From Hippasteria phrygiana (lineage: Eukaryota > Echinodermata > Asteroidea > Valvatida > Goniasteridae): a stretch of DNA of 64,000 nt. Positions 1 to 9,682 of the stretch are shown here, piece after piece (position 1 is the stretch's first letter; each line of letters begins with the position of its first letter). The stretch lies in the NCBI GenBank assembly GCA_037893225.1, contig JAZGUH010000207.1, positions 496,001-560,000 on the forward strand, read 5' to 3'. A program made the position numbers and the translations under genes. Below the pieces are notes generated by a model. The model was not told the DNA's origin, searched no databases, and worked only from the letters and a program-made list of their open reading frames with translations.

Positions 1-53
1 TTTCTTTTAGAGAGTTCCCTGCTTTCTTTGTAATATATCTGTTGTTTTGAAAC

Positions 54-470
54 TCTGCTATGAAATATGTCCCTGCTGCTATGAAATATGTCCCTGCTGC
101 TATGAAATATGAACTTGCTGCTATGAAATATGTCCCTGCTGTTTGAAATATGATGCTGCTGCTTTGAAATATTCCCTGCTGCTTTGAAATATTCCCTGCT
201 GCTTTGAAATATGTCCCTGCTGCTTTGAAATATGTCCCTGCTGCTTTGAAATATGTCCCTGCTGCTTTGAAATATGTCCCTGCTGCTTTGAAATATGTCC
301 CTGCTGCTTTGAAATATTCCCTGCTGCTTAATATGTCCCTGCTGCTTTGAAATATTCCCTGCTGCTTAATATGTCCCTGCTGCTTAATATGTCCCTGCTG
401 GTTTGAAAAATATCCCTGCTGCTTTGAAATATGTCGCTGCTGCTTTGAAATATATGTCCCTGCTGCTTTT
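54..470. repeat. Minisatellite, about 22-base unit
   Basis: The unit CTGCTTTGAAATATGTCCCTG and its variants (CTGCTATGAAATATG, CTGCTTAATATG) are repeated head to tail about 18 times. The array lies in the intron before the first visible LRR exon. Open frames read through it are repetitive and hydrophobic and are not believed to be protein. Confidence 0.9.
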
Positions 471-632
471 ATGTGTTTCCCTGTTGTTTCACGATATTTC
501 TTTTATTTTGAAATATTTCTGGATGCTTTCTAATGTTTTGCTGTTGCTTTATTACCATGTTGGTTTGTATACTTTCGCTTTGTTTTGAAAAGTTCCCATT
601 TTATAATGCACACTTCAAATATTTTCTCACAG

Positions 633-704
633 GGAGTTGAAAAACAATGGGATTGTAGAACTGGTTCCCGGTATGTTCAATCAAAGCCAGAACATGCGTA
701 CTCT
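633..704 (+). CDS. LGR receptor (relaxin receptor/GRL101-like), first visible LRR exon
   Basis: This is the first exon in the window of a leucine-rich-repeat G-protein-coupled receptor that continues to 13615. It is 72 bases long with a TTTTCTCACAG acceptor and a GTGAGT donor, and reads ELKNNGIVELVPGMF then NQSQNMRTL, one 24-residue LRR. It starts with the third base of a codon and ends with CT, the same phase as the next LRR exons, so each exon adds one whole repeat. In this family the LRR ectodomain binds relaxin-like peptides or related ligands outside the cell. The signal peptide, any LDL-receptor A modules and earlier LRRs must lie upstream of the window. The match to LRR consensus (LxxNxIxxLxxxxF) is clear, though the first positions are degenerate. 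Confidence 0.82.
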
Positions 705-742
705 GTGAGTATAAAAATTGTTAGAATTACGATCGGGCCAAA

Positions 743-1049
743 TTAGTTCTGAGCATACGCCCATAGTTCTGAGCATGCGCGCGTAGTTCTGAGCATGTGC
801 ACGATTGGTGAGAACAATGGAAAAGGAATCGGGCCACAAATTGGAGACTTTGAGCCGCTGGCCACAGCAGACATAGCAGTTTTTTAAAATTTGTCTGAGC
901 ATGCGCGCAAAGTTCTGAGCATGCGCGCGTAGTTCTGAGCATGCGCGCGTAGTTCTGAGCATGCGCGCGTAGTTCTGAGCATGCGCGCGTAGTTCTGAGC
1001 ATGCGCGCGTAGTTCTGAGCATGCGCGCGTAGTTCTGAGCATGCGCGCG
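743..1049. repeat. 20-base minisatellite (AGTTCTGAGCATGCGCGCGT)
   Basis: About seven tandem near-perfect copies run 893-1049, and a shorter degenerate block runs 743-800. Both blocks end in the same flank, GTGAGAACAATGGAAAA (about 807 and 1053). The repeat is CpG-rich with GCGCGC cores. Three minus-strand open frames cross it, but only because the array is free of stops in several frames. Confidence 0.9.
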
Positions 1050-1744
1050 ACTGGTGAGAACAATGGAAAAAGACCGGTATGTCTGCTGCCACCAGTGTCT
1101 GAAAAGTCTCCCATTAAAAACTGCGGTTGTTGAAAACATTAAAAAGTAGAAGATAACGATGTGTACAACCATCCCTTACAATATCCTCTAAATTTCTAAA
1201 AATTATTGACGAAAGTACTTTAGGAGACAAAAGTTTTGTTCTGAAAAGTCAGACTGTTGGAAACCGGAAGTAAACTTAGTTATACTTCAGTCATTCATTT
1301 CCGTGTCAAGAATTCCATGATGAGGCTGGTGCCAGGCAAACTTGCCAGCCAGTACCCTTGCTCAGCAGTCGGGTTCCCAGTCCGTACAGTCAGTTGTGCT
1401 CAATGGCAACCCTAACAATAACAATTAGAGTGGTACATTTTGTCTGCAAGTGTTTTGGTTGCATACAATCTGTAGTACCAGTCTGAATTAAGCCGAGCAT
1501 TTCGTTATTTTGCCCGTATTTACTGCTTACTGCTGGAAATGCTTTTGCGGAGGTCAACATTGAGCAGGTCAGATGTCAAAGCTTTGGTTTTTCACATTAC
1601 TCCATAAATATTACACATTATGGTGGCATTTTTACGCCTAGACCTTGGAATTAGGTCAGATAACTCATAAAAAAGAGATGAAATTTTCGGGACGAGGCAA
1701 TGTGCTTTTAAAGTCAAGCTGTTTTAATATTGTTTGTTACACAG

Positions 1745-1816
1745 GGATCTTTCCAACAATGGAATCCGGGTCTTACAAAGTGGTTCGTTTGAAGGACTTT
1801 CAGCACTGAGAATTCT
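1745..1816 (+). CDS. LGR receptor, LRR exon 2
   Basis: A 72-base exon between TTGTTACACAG and GTAAGTTT. Joined to the previous exon (CT + G = Leu) it reads LDLSNNGIRVLQSGSF then EGLSALRIL, a textbook LRR with the LDLSNNxI core. The phase is the same as its neighbours. Confidence 0.92.
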
Positions 1817-1911
1817 GTAAGTTTTTGTTTTTATTTAACTCCCTGTCACTTAATTTTTTTTATATCACTGAATAACTTCAAACAATATGAACAATGGAAG
1901 AGAATAGCACG

Positions 1912-2512
1912 AGTCCTCAGTAGTATAGTAAAACACAAGAGTCCCCAATAGTATAGTGAAACACAAGAGTCCCCAGTCGTGTATTAAAACACAAGAGCCC
2001 TCTGTAGTATAGTAAAACACAAGAGTCCCCAGTAGTATAGTAAAACACAAGAGTCCCCAGTAGTATAGTAAAACACAAGAGTCCCCAGTAGTATAGTAAA
2101 ACACAAGAGTCCCCAGTAGTATAGTGAAACACAAGAGTCCCCAGTCGTGTATTAAAACACAAGAGCCCTCTGTAGTATAGTAAAACACAAGAGTCCCGAG
2201 TAGTATAGTGAAACACAAGAGTCCCGAGTAGTATAGTGAAACACAAGAGTCCCCAGTAGTATAGTAAAACACAAGAGCCCTCTGTAGTATAGTAAAACAC
2301 AAGAGTCCCCAGTAGTACAGTAAAACAAAGAGTCCCCAGTCGTGTATTAAAACACAAGAGTCCCGAGTAGTATAGTGAAACACAAGAGTCCCCAGTAGTA
2401 TTGTAAAACATAATAGTCCCCAGTAGTATAGTAAAACAGAAGTATAGTAAATCTGAAGAGTCCCAGTAGTATACCAAACACGAGTCCCCAGTAGTATACC
2501 AAACATAAGAGT
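1912..2512. repeat. Minisatellite, about 29-base unit
   Basis: The unit ACACAAGAGTCCCCAGTAGT plus ATAGTAAA is repeated about 20 times, with an alternative unit carrying CGTGTATTA instead of AGTATAGTA. It sits in the intron between LRR exons. The 351- and 311-residue minus-strand open frames over it are stop-free satellite and not genes. Confidence 0.93.
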
Positions 2513-2515
2513 CCA

Positions 2516-2850
2516 CAGTGTTTTCCCACTTTGTATAAAGGTATGAAAATGTTTTCCCACTTTGTGAAAAGGAGTGGAAATTTTTCTTACTTTGTGAAAA
2601 GGCATGGAAATGTTTTCCCACTTTGTGAAAAGGCGTAAATATGTTTTCCCACTTTGTGAAAAGGCGTGAAAATATTTTCCCACTTTGTGAAAAGGCATGG
2701 AAATGTTTTCCCACTTTGTGAAAAGGTGTAAATATGTTTTCCCACTTCGTGAAAAGGTGTGAAAAGTTTTCCCACTTTGTGAAAAGATGTGAAAATGTTT
2801 TCCCACTTGAGTGAAAAGGTGTGAAAATGTTTTCCCACTTAGGGAAATGC
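2516..2850. repeat. Minisatellite, about 31-base unit
   Basis: A second, unrelated array directly abuts the previous one. The unit is GTTTTCCCACTTTGTGAAAA followed by GGCGTGAAAAT, about 11 copies. The unit is partly self-complementary (TTTTCCCAC...GTGAAAA), so single strands could form short hairpins. Confidence 0.9.
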
Positions 2851-2995
2851 AAAATGAATTCCCTGGGAAGAAAAAAGTGTGAAAAGAAATTCTCATTCTC
2901 AGGTTAACTTTCAATTGCAATGTGCTATGTCTGCCTATGCAAGGCTGAATTACTTTGATGAAAATGATCGACTAACATTTCCTTTCTCTCCACAG

Positions 2996-3067
2996 GTCGC
3001 TGGCTGATAACCTCTTGAGTGAAATTGAAGATGGGGCATTTTTGGGCCTGTCCAAGCTAGTCAAGCT
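2996..3067 (+). CDS. LGR receptor, LRR exon 3
   Basis: A 72-base exon between CTCTCCACAG and GTAAGTAT. It reads LSLADNLLSEIEDGAF then LGLSKLVKL, a complete LRR with conserved Leu, Asn and Phe positions. The phase again closes with CT. Confidence 0.92.
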
Positions 3068-3434
3068 GTAAGTATATACAAATATTCTTGTTAAAGATGC
3101 TGTTTCTGAGATTATTCCATCAGACACCTTAAAAACTTGAGCAGCACCTAAGAAAGCTTCCAGAGGATGACGATCCTGTGGCCCATCCCCCCCCCAGTCA
3201 AAAAGTGGGGAAAATATACCCCCTTAACCCCCTCCCCTTCCCCCAATCAAGTATGGGGTACATATCCCCCACCCCCTCCCAAAATCCCAGCCCCGGATTG
3301 TTTTCTTCCCTATATTGAAACCTGATGTTTCTACTTTAATTCCTTCATCAGTGGGCTATCCCAAAGATCCCTGAATAGTAAAATGTGACTATATTTTGTT
3401 CCATTTCTGTTTGTTTTTTCGTCCTTTTTGCCAG

Positions 3435-3503
3435 CGACCTTAGCGGTATCGAGCAAGTCTTGTCCAGTAAGCCTTTTGATGACCTGGTCGGCCTTCAAAC
3501 CAT
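3435..3503 (+). CDS. LGR receptor, last LRR-type exon before the hinge
   Basis: A 69-base exon after TTTTTGCCAG and before GTAAGAAC. It reads LDLSGIEQVLSSKPFDDLV then GLQT. It is a shortened LRR that leads into the hinge, as in relaxin receptors. It ends in AT, which the next exon completes to ATC (Ile). Confidence 0.85.
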
Positions 3504-3943
3504 GTAAGAACTTTTTTACCATTTTCTTGACATATTTGCGAATTTTTCCCGTAATTTTGCCTATTGTTATCACACCGTTCTAATTAGGTCTTTTGCCTCC
3601 ATCGAGTAAACATTGTTTTGTTTTTATTTATTTAATTTCTTTTTTTTGGGGGGGGGGGGGGTGGTATGGATACAAACCCTTGCTTGTGAAACCTAAATCT
3701 AATTACGCATTGAATGCACTAGATGCCTTTACATTTTCACCAATTGTTGTGATTATTTGTACAGTGTGACCTAATGATTATTCATGAAAAATATGTGACA
3801 GTTCATGCCCAATCAGGCTGTTCCTATTTTAAAACAAATGGCATTAAATTAAAAAAAAAAATTCAAAAGCGGTAATGTGTTTTCATCCTCTTTCATCCTA
3901 TAGACCCCGGTGATGAGGGCTCATTTTAAAGTTCTAAACTCCC

Positions 3944-4261
3944 TTAGGGAGCACTGCCTTAACCCATGGTGGGCCAGGCCATTGAAAAGCCTGGCCAGGC
4001 CTCGGGAACGCCCAGGCCTTCAGGCTTCTATAATCCCCTGGTTGTACACAATAAAACTGCCCAATAATGCTGGAGTCCAGTCAGCTCCCATTGTTCACCC
4101 AGACTTGATCTCCGGCCAGTACAACAAAAGCAATCACTAATAGATGCTCTATTGTTGGGTGATTTGTGGCTCACAATAGCAAGACTAAAAGCCAGAAGGC
4201 CCGGGCGTGGCCAGGCTTTTCAACGGCCTGGCCCGACCATGGGTTAGGCAGTGCTCCCTTA
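3944..4261. mobile_element. Foldback MITE, ends TTAGGGAGCACTGCC
   Basis: Imperfect inverted arms of about 55 bases: the left end TTAGGGAGCACTGCC with GGCCAGGCC inside is mirrored on the right by GGCCTGGCC and GGCAGTGCTCCCTTA. The interior has no coding potential. It lies in the intron before the transmembrane exons. Confidence 0.82.
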
Positions 4262-4380
4262 AATGATGGGCCTAAAAATAGATTTTGATTTTTGGCAGGA
4301 AGTGCCTGATTTTGGCATGGGTATCACAAATGTTGTTTAATATTGTTGTCTTTATACACTTTGCTGGCAAGCTCTAAGTA

Positions 4381-5278
4381 CAGTGGAACGCCGCTATAAC
4401 AAACACCGCTATACCGAACATTCGGCTGTACCGAACACCATCCTTGGCTCCCAAATTTTGTGTACAAAATTTACCGAACATTGTTGTTAAAAAAAAAAAG
4501 GAACGGATTAAAAACAATTTCCTGGGTATTTGGGCTGTTTGTAATCATTCCCAAACGGCCGCAGTTTCATGTTGAAGAGTGACATGCGGCCATTATTTCC
4601 CCAAGGAATAAAAGTAAATTACATGATTCAATAGCCGGCACATGTTCAAATACAATCAAAACAGGGCGCATTTCAAATAGACGCAAGAGGGCGCTATTTA
4701 AAAGAACGGACGCCATGTTGGTGGACTGGCGGATGAAAATCGCTATAACGAAAGATCGCTATACCGAACAATCGCTATACCGAACAATCGCTATACCGAA
4801 CAATCGCTATACCGAACAATCGCTATACCGAACAATCGCTATACCGAACAATCGCTATACCGAACAATCGCTATACCGAACAATCGCTATACCGAACAAT
4901 CGCTATACCGAACAAAAGCTATACCGAACAATCGCTATACCGAACAATCGCTATACCGAACAATCGCTATACCGAACAAAAGCTATACCGAACAAAAGCT
5001 ATACCGAACAAAAGCTATACCGAACAAAAGCTATACCGAACAAAAGCTATACCGAACAAAAGCTATACCGAACAAAAGCTATACCGAACAAAAGCTATAC
5101 CGAACAAAAGCTATACCGAACAAAAGCTATACCGAACAAAAGCTATACCGAACAAAAGCTATACCGAACAATCGCTATACCGAACAATCGCTATACCGAA
5201 CAAAAGCTATACCGAACAAAAGCTATACCGAACAAAATTTGTGGATCCTGCGAAGTTCGTTATAGCGGTGTTCCACTG
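4381..5278. mobile_element. Pogo/Tigger-like non-autonomous element with internal satellite
   Basis: The ends are CAGTGGAACGCCGCTATAAC and, inverted, CAGTGGAACACCGCTATAAC (one mismatch in 20), flanked by TA at 4379-4380 and 5279-5280. A CAGTGGAA-type terminus with a TA target duplication is typical of the pogo/Tigger branch of Tc1/mariner. The element has no transposase and is filled by the tandem array at 4738-5238. Confidence 0.9.
4738..5238. repeat. 16-base minisatellite inside the pogo-like element
   Basis: About 31 copies of CGCTATACCGAACAAT or its variant AGCTATACCGAACAAA. The unit is nearly identical to the element's own subterminal sequence (CGCTATAACGAACA), so the array probably grew from the end of the transposon. 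Because 16 is not a multiple of three, the open frame through it cycles through TEQSLYR/TIAIPNNR-type peptides; it is not a gene. Confidence 0.93.
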
Positions 5279-5311
5279 TATGTTGATATCTTGTTGCAAT
5301 TGCTAAAGCTA

Positions 5312-5558
5312 TTAACCCTAACCCCCTAGACCCTTTTTGCAAGGAACAATCCTCCAAAATCCTCCGATTGCCCTGCCCAAAAAAATGCATTCATCCTCAA
5401 TCCTCCAAAATCCTCCTGTGTTTTAATAAACACCATTCATCCTCAATCCTCCAAAATCCTCCGCATGAAACACCATTCATCCTCAATCCTCCAAAGTCCT
5501 CCAAAACTGCAAGGAGGATTTTGGAGGATTTTGGAGGATTGAGTTGGGTTAGGGTTAA
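5312..5558. mobile_element. TTAA-flanked element built of AATCCTCCAAAATCCTCC repeats
   Basis: It begins TTAACCCTAACCCCC and ends GGGTTAGGGTTAA, so it has inverted ends and TTAA at both borders, as piggyBac-type insertions do. The interior is a run of AATCCTCCAAAATCCTCC units that switches orientation near 5514 (GGAGGATTTTGGAGGATT). Relatives lie at 51665-52030 and 58493-58695. Confidence 0.8.
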
Positions 5559-5667
5559 TGTTTAAAAAGATAAAAAGACTGAAAGTTGCAGCAACTGGAA
5601 TTGTTTTTCATCTTTGAAAGTTGGTTCAAGAGTGGTGTATTTGAAACGTGGCTTATTTTTCCTTCAG

Positions 5668-6229
5668 CGTCGCGAGTAAATCACTCTACTGTTGCGTCAA
5701 AGAAGGTGTCGAATGTATCGCTCCCCTGGATCAATTCTCGGACTGTCACGATCTAATCCGCAACGCTGCCTTCCGATTCTTCATCTGGATCCTGGGTCTT
5801 AGCGCCCTCATTGGCAATCTCTTCGTCTTTGGGCTGCGCATGGCCAGGCGCAGCCGCATCTTTGGGATGTCACAGCGAGACACCCAGCCAGTCCAGACAT
5901 TCCTGATCACCAACCTGGCTGCCTCGGACTTCCTGATGGGTGTGTACATGATCATCATTGCAGGCGCGGACCTTCGCTTCCGGGGCAACTATGCGCTGGC
6001 GGCTGAGGGCTGGCAGGCGGGCGTGACCTGCAAGATCGCCGGCGTGCTGGCCATTCTGTCCAGCGAGGTGTCTGTGTTTGTCGTCATGTTGCTCAGTCTG
6101 GACAGGTTCTTCAAGATCGTCTTCCCGTTCCAGTTCGGCCTTCACCTGACCCTAAAGAGGGCACAGTGGCTGGTGCTGGCATCCTGGGTCGTGGGGCTGT
6201 TGATGAGCATGCTCCCAGCTGTGATTACG
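5668..6229 (+). CDS. LGR receptor, hinge and transmembrane helices 1-4
   Basis: A 562-base exon between TTTTCCTTCAG and GTAAAG. It opens with a Cys-rich hinge (LYCCVKEGVEC...SDCHDL) as in LGRs. TM1 is FFIWILGLSALIGNLFVFGL with the GN pair. TM2 starts FLITNLAASDFLMGVYM. The first extracellular loop reads GADLRFRGNY, strongly like relaxin receptors. TM3 starts at a conserved Cys (VTCKIAGVLAILSSEVSVF) and ends SLDRFFKIVFPFQ, where LDR replaces the class A DRY motif. TM4 is WLVLASWVVGLLMSMLP. The exon ends in phase 0 after Thr. The resemblance is to RXFP1/2 and molluscan GRL101 (type C LGRs), which signal through G proteins at the plasma membrane. The codon frame is uninterrupted. Confidence 0.95.
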
Positions 6230-6379
6230 GTAAAGATCTAGGTGCAAAGAGTAGGTCATACTTGCAGGGCGGAAGCTATGAGAGGCAGGATGGCACATAT
6301 TCCCACAGCATTCTCCACCCAAGTGGTCCCAATCGTATTTCGGGGTTTACAGAAAAAGGGATTATTTTTAGATGGGATC

Positions 6380-6709
6380 TTAACCCCTTCCAGCCGAATG
6401 ACAGCTATAGCTGCTGTTTGAGACAAGACACCTGGGCTGGTCAATGTGAACAGGCACATTCCTGCTCATACACAACCCATTCATTACTCAATAATATTGT
6501 TCTTGAATGGGAGTGTAATGAATAAATGGGGCTTTTTCAGACAAAGCTTTCAAGCACACAAAAGGGAGGCGGCTCTGTATGCACTGAATAGGACCAGTCT
6601 TTTCAGAGTGGTGCCTGTTGTTCGCGTTTATGCTCGGCTGCACAACGCTTTCAGTGAGAGTCCTGGCGTACCAACACCCCATCAATAACAGATAACCGGA
6701 AGGGGTTAA
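6380..6709. mobile_element. TTAA-flanked MITE, TIR CCCCTTCC
   Basis: Left TTAACCCCTTCCAGCC and right CCGGAAGGGGTTAA form inverted ends bordered by TTAA on both sides, suggesting a piggyBac-type non-autonomous element. A related fragment with TTGTTCTTGAATGG and GTAATGAATA lies at about 57710-58015. Confidence 0.8.
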
Positions 6710-6988
6710 AAGCATCCATTCACCAAAATGTGGATTTGCAACTTACAATGTATGCTGGAATTTTGACAAGAGTGTGATCGGGGGTAACCCTAACCCGCCC
6801 ACCCTGCAGTTCCTGTGCCCCTCCCCACACCAGTTCCCCTATTTTCCTCCTTTCATATGTACAGGGCATGTTTCTAGACTTGTCACTTTCTGTTTTTGTG
6901 TCATTTAGCCTTCGAGAAGAATTCTGCAAAGATAAAAATGTTGGGCCCTTCAAACTTCCGTCAAAAAATGTAATTTTTCAAAGAAAAC

Positions 6989-7474
6989 CGACAAGTTGAT
7001 AAAATTAAATGTGTCAACTACTTGACTTTTTAATGATTTACAATTTGTTCATCAAACTACAAGGCATATTGACTAGGTAAATTTTAATGAATTTTCAAAG
7101 TGAATAAAAGAAACTGGCAGGAGCTGGATTCGAACCTGCGACCTCCGGAATACCATACCGGCGCTCTACCAACTGAGCTATCTTGCCCTATGTTTGCGGT
7201 CTTCCAAATTGTCAGTGTCTTTGTTCGGGTGGGCGCTATAGTCAGAAGTCAGATTTGGGAGACCGCCAACGTAGGGCAAGATAACTCGGTTGGTAGAGCG
7301 CCGGTACGGTGTTCCGGTGGTGGCAGGTTCGAATCCAGCTCCTGCCAGTTTCTTTTGTTCACTTTGAAAATTCATTAAAATTTACCTAGTCAAAGGTCCC
7401 TTGTGGTTTGATGCAAACATTATAAATTATTTGAAATGTACATACTTGACCTATTTAATTTTATCAACTTGTCT
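6989..7474. mobile_element. Foldback element with paired tRNA-like SINE arms
   Basis: The outer ends GACAAGTTGATAAAATTAAA (6989) and the inverse (about 7454-7474) bracket two tRNA-like sequences in opposite orientation. These are on the minus strand at 7113-7188 and on the plus strand at 7275-7349. Both show a B box of the GTTCGAATCC type and an A-box-like TAGCTCAGTTGGTAGAGC. The central spacer is about 85 bases. The transcript would fold back on itself. Confidence 0.85.
7275..7349 (+). ncRNA. tRNA-like SINE head (not a functional tRNA)
   Basis: A cloverleaf-like sequence GGGCAAGATAACTCGG...GGTTCGAATCCAGC with pol III A and B boxes. The presumed anticodon loop (ACGGTGT) lacks U33 and the anticodon stem is imperfect, so it reads as a tRNA-derived SINE. 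An inverted partner is at 7113-7188. Confidence 0.7.
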
Positions 7475-7479
7475 CAAAA

Positions 7480-8435
7480 GTCGAAACGCCTGGGACATTC
7501 CAATGAGATGATTGCCTGTTCTAATCTGGAACGCCCACGGTTCCCACTGCGAACTGCTTTGGGGAAATTCCATGTTACTCGCGTTACACTTTCTAGGCAC
7601 CTTTCCTCTTTGGAAAGTTCATATTTCCTAAAACTGTCAAATTTTTACTGAACTTTTTTTTTCTTTTAGTAGTTTCACAAGACACAGCCCTAACTCGGTA
7701 TAGAATTCTCGTAACTGTCATTATTTATGAGAGAGAAGGGAAAAAAAAATTCTTACTCATGTTACATTTTTCTAGACGATGTAAATTGTCAACAAGCCTT
7801 TATTCAAAAAGTGTCCTCATATCTGATATGGTTGATATATCTTACTTTGTGGTACATAAATGTAGGCTGAAATTAATCTCAAAAGATCAAAGATTTTTAG
7901 GAACTAGACGAAAGAAGCTGTTACTCATGTTACGTTACTCACGTTACCTTTTTTTACTAAAAATTTACACCATGAATGTGGCCTTGTATTTTCAATGTTG
8001 TTAATTATAAATTAGAAGAAAAACAGGTTTTAATATAAAATAATTCATACTTGCATAACAATATTTACAAAGAAAGAAATGTGTATTATATACATTTAGT
8101 ATTTCAAAATGGCTCCTGAATTGGGACAATTTTTTTGACATCAAAATTCAAATTTTTCCAAAAAAAATCAGGTTTTTTGAAGAAAATAACGAGAAAATTT
8201 ACTTTAAAGTGAATGACCATTCAAATTAATAATATTTACATCTTTTTTTCATTTAATACCAAACTTGTCATTGTGGTACCAGTATCTGCAAAGGATGAGA
8301 ATGATATTCTGTTTTAACTCATGAACGCAATATCATGGAATTGCCCTTCGGAACAACTTGGGGGAGTTGGCCATAACCCACCCTTCCATCTCCCAATCCG
8401 CCAGTTCTGACAACTGTGTATATTGTGCGATGCAG
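7480..8435. other. AT-rich intron, no feature recognised
   Basis: Intron sequence between transmembrane exons 1-4 and 5-7. It is AT-rich with short homopolymers. Weak ACTCATGTTAC motifs recur at 7577, 7755 and 7923. Nothing coding was seen. Confidence 0.6.
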
Positions 8436-8991
8436 GTTTACTTCACTGCAAACTTCTACGGAGGTTCCGGCGTCTGCCTTGCTTTGCCGTTAACCCAGGA
8501 ACTGCCGCAGGGCTGGGAGTACATGTTCGCCATCCTCGGCCTCAACCTAGTCTGCTTCCTGATTATGCTGGTCTGCTACACCGCCATCTTCGTCACCGTC
8601 AAGCAATCCTCTCGGAAGACCCGAACCAGTAGGATCAGACAGACCTCGCAGAGTGCGGTCGAGATCCGCATCGCAGCCAAGATGGCGCTGATCGTGGGCA
8701 CGGACTTTATCTGCTGGATGCCAATCATTGTGCTGGCCTTGTTAACCAGCGCGGCCAAGGTAGCCATACCCCAGGAGGTGTACGCCGGTGTCGCGATCTT
8801 CCTCCTCCCGTTGAACTCGTCCATCAACCCTTACCTGTACACGGTGTCCACGTACTGGGGCCAGACAAAGAAGAAGAGGCAGAAAAGTTCCCTCTTGCAG
8901 AATCAGGATCTCTCGCCGTCCCCGATCATCACCACGTGCACTTCAAATGTTGGGTTTGATGGTTACGAGGACAACCAGTCTGCCGACATTG
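8436..8991 (+). CDS. LGR receptor, transmembrane helices 5-7 and start of tail
   Basis: The exon starts after GCGATGCAG in phase 0, exactly matching the previous donor. The second extracellular loop has NFYGGSGVCLALPL, whose Cys would pair with the TM3 Cys and which is typical of LGRs. TM5 is MFAILGLNLVCFLIMLVCYT, TM6 starts MALIVGTDFICWMPIIV and TM7 starts VAIFLLPLNSSINPYLYTVS with the NPxxY motif as NPYLY. A basic juxtamembrane tail (QTKKKRQK) and a Ser/Thr-rich stretch follow. If unspliced, the frame would stop at 9017. However, a strong donor (ATTG/GTAAGG) lies just before that stop at 8991/8992, leaving phase 1. I therefore infer splicing to 11736. The alternative is a receptor ending GKESRGQG at 9017. 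Confidence 0.94.
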
Positions 8992-9054
8992 GTAAGGAAA
9001 GCAGGGGTCAAGGCTGAGCAAGTTTAATCGGGCAATTAAATGCACATTCATAAA

Positions 9055-9165
9055 TGCCTCAGCGAGTTTCACTATCCCTATTGGTCAAGAGCCTGTCACG
9101 TGGGGGTGTTTAAACGGTTGTTTAAACACGGCTGGAAGTTGTTTAAACACGGCGCGGTTTGAAAC
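9055..9165. repeat. GTTTAAAC-rich stretch
   Basis: GTTTAAAC or close forms occur at about 9109, 9121 and 9141, each followed by ACGGC or GG. The same motif occurs in the foldback at 9530-9682. Probably a fragment of a related repeat. Confidence 0.5.
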
Positions 9166-9529
9166 ATTTTTCCCGGTGTCACACGAAATGTAGTCTTACA
9201 AAATCTGGTCCATTTTATTGGTTGAACACTCGAGCGACCAGTCACTCTCCTTATAACGCAAGCGCAATACTACCGATGCGTCCGTATTTAGAGTCCATAA
9301 TTTCACACTACACCGGCACTGCTGCGTTCTGCACCACCTGGCGAGCGCGTCGCGCGCGCGTCAATTTCCATATAAGGAAATGTTCAGCACTGCTCGCTGG
9401 TGGCACGAACCATTAAATAGCTGAAGGGGTGTTTTACAAACCAAGATAAAAACAATTGAACAAAATCATTGGAAATTTATATTTTTCGGTGGTTTTTGCT
9501 TAATTATACAAAAAGGTATTTTATGAATG

Positions 9530-9682
9530 GGAATAAATATGTGCTGGGCCGGTTTTAAACCCGCCTTGGGGCCTGGACGCTGATAATGACCCTCGCCTTC
9601 GGCTCGGGTCATTATCAAGCGCCCAGGCCCCAAGGCGGTTTTAAACGTACGTTTAAACCCGGCCCAGCACATATTTATTCCC
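9530..9682. mobile_element. Foldback element ending GGGAATAAATATGTGCTGGG
   Basis: The arms run outward from a short loop (TCGCCTTCGGCTC, about 9593). Each contains ATAATGACCC, CCTTGGGGCCTGG, TTTTAAAC and AATAAATATGTGCTGGGCC. The right arm has an extra GTACGTTTAAAC absent from the left. The stem is about 65 bases and nearly perfect. Confidence 0.88.

Noticed and set aside
1865..2920. 351- and 311-residue minus-strand open frames
   Set aside because: They run through two minisatellites; the peptides are unit translations, with two frames open at once and no splice or start context.
4738..5238. CRISPR-like array of regular repeats
   Set aside because: Units are contiguous with no unique spacers, lie within a TIR element, and the genome is clearly eukaryotic.
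4715..5329. 204-residue open frame with YRT/IPNN repeats
   Set aside because: It is the 16-base satellite of a MITE read in three rotating frames; no domain outside the array.
7275..7349. Functional tRNA gene
   Set aside because: No U33, imperfect anticodon stem, several dispersed copies with shared flanks; a SINE fits better.
9017..9017. Taking the LGR stop at 9017 as the certain gene end
   Set aside because: A strong GTAAGG donor precedes it and two phase-matched open exons follow, so termination there is kept only as the alternative.
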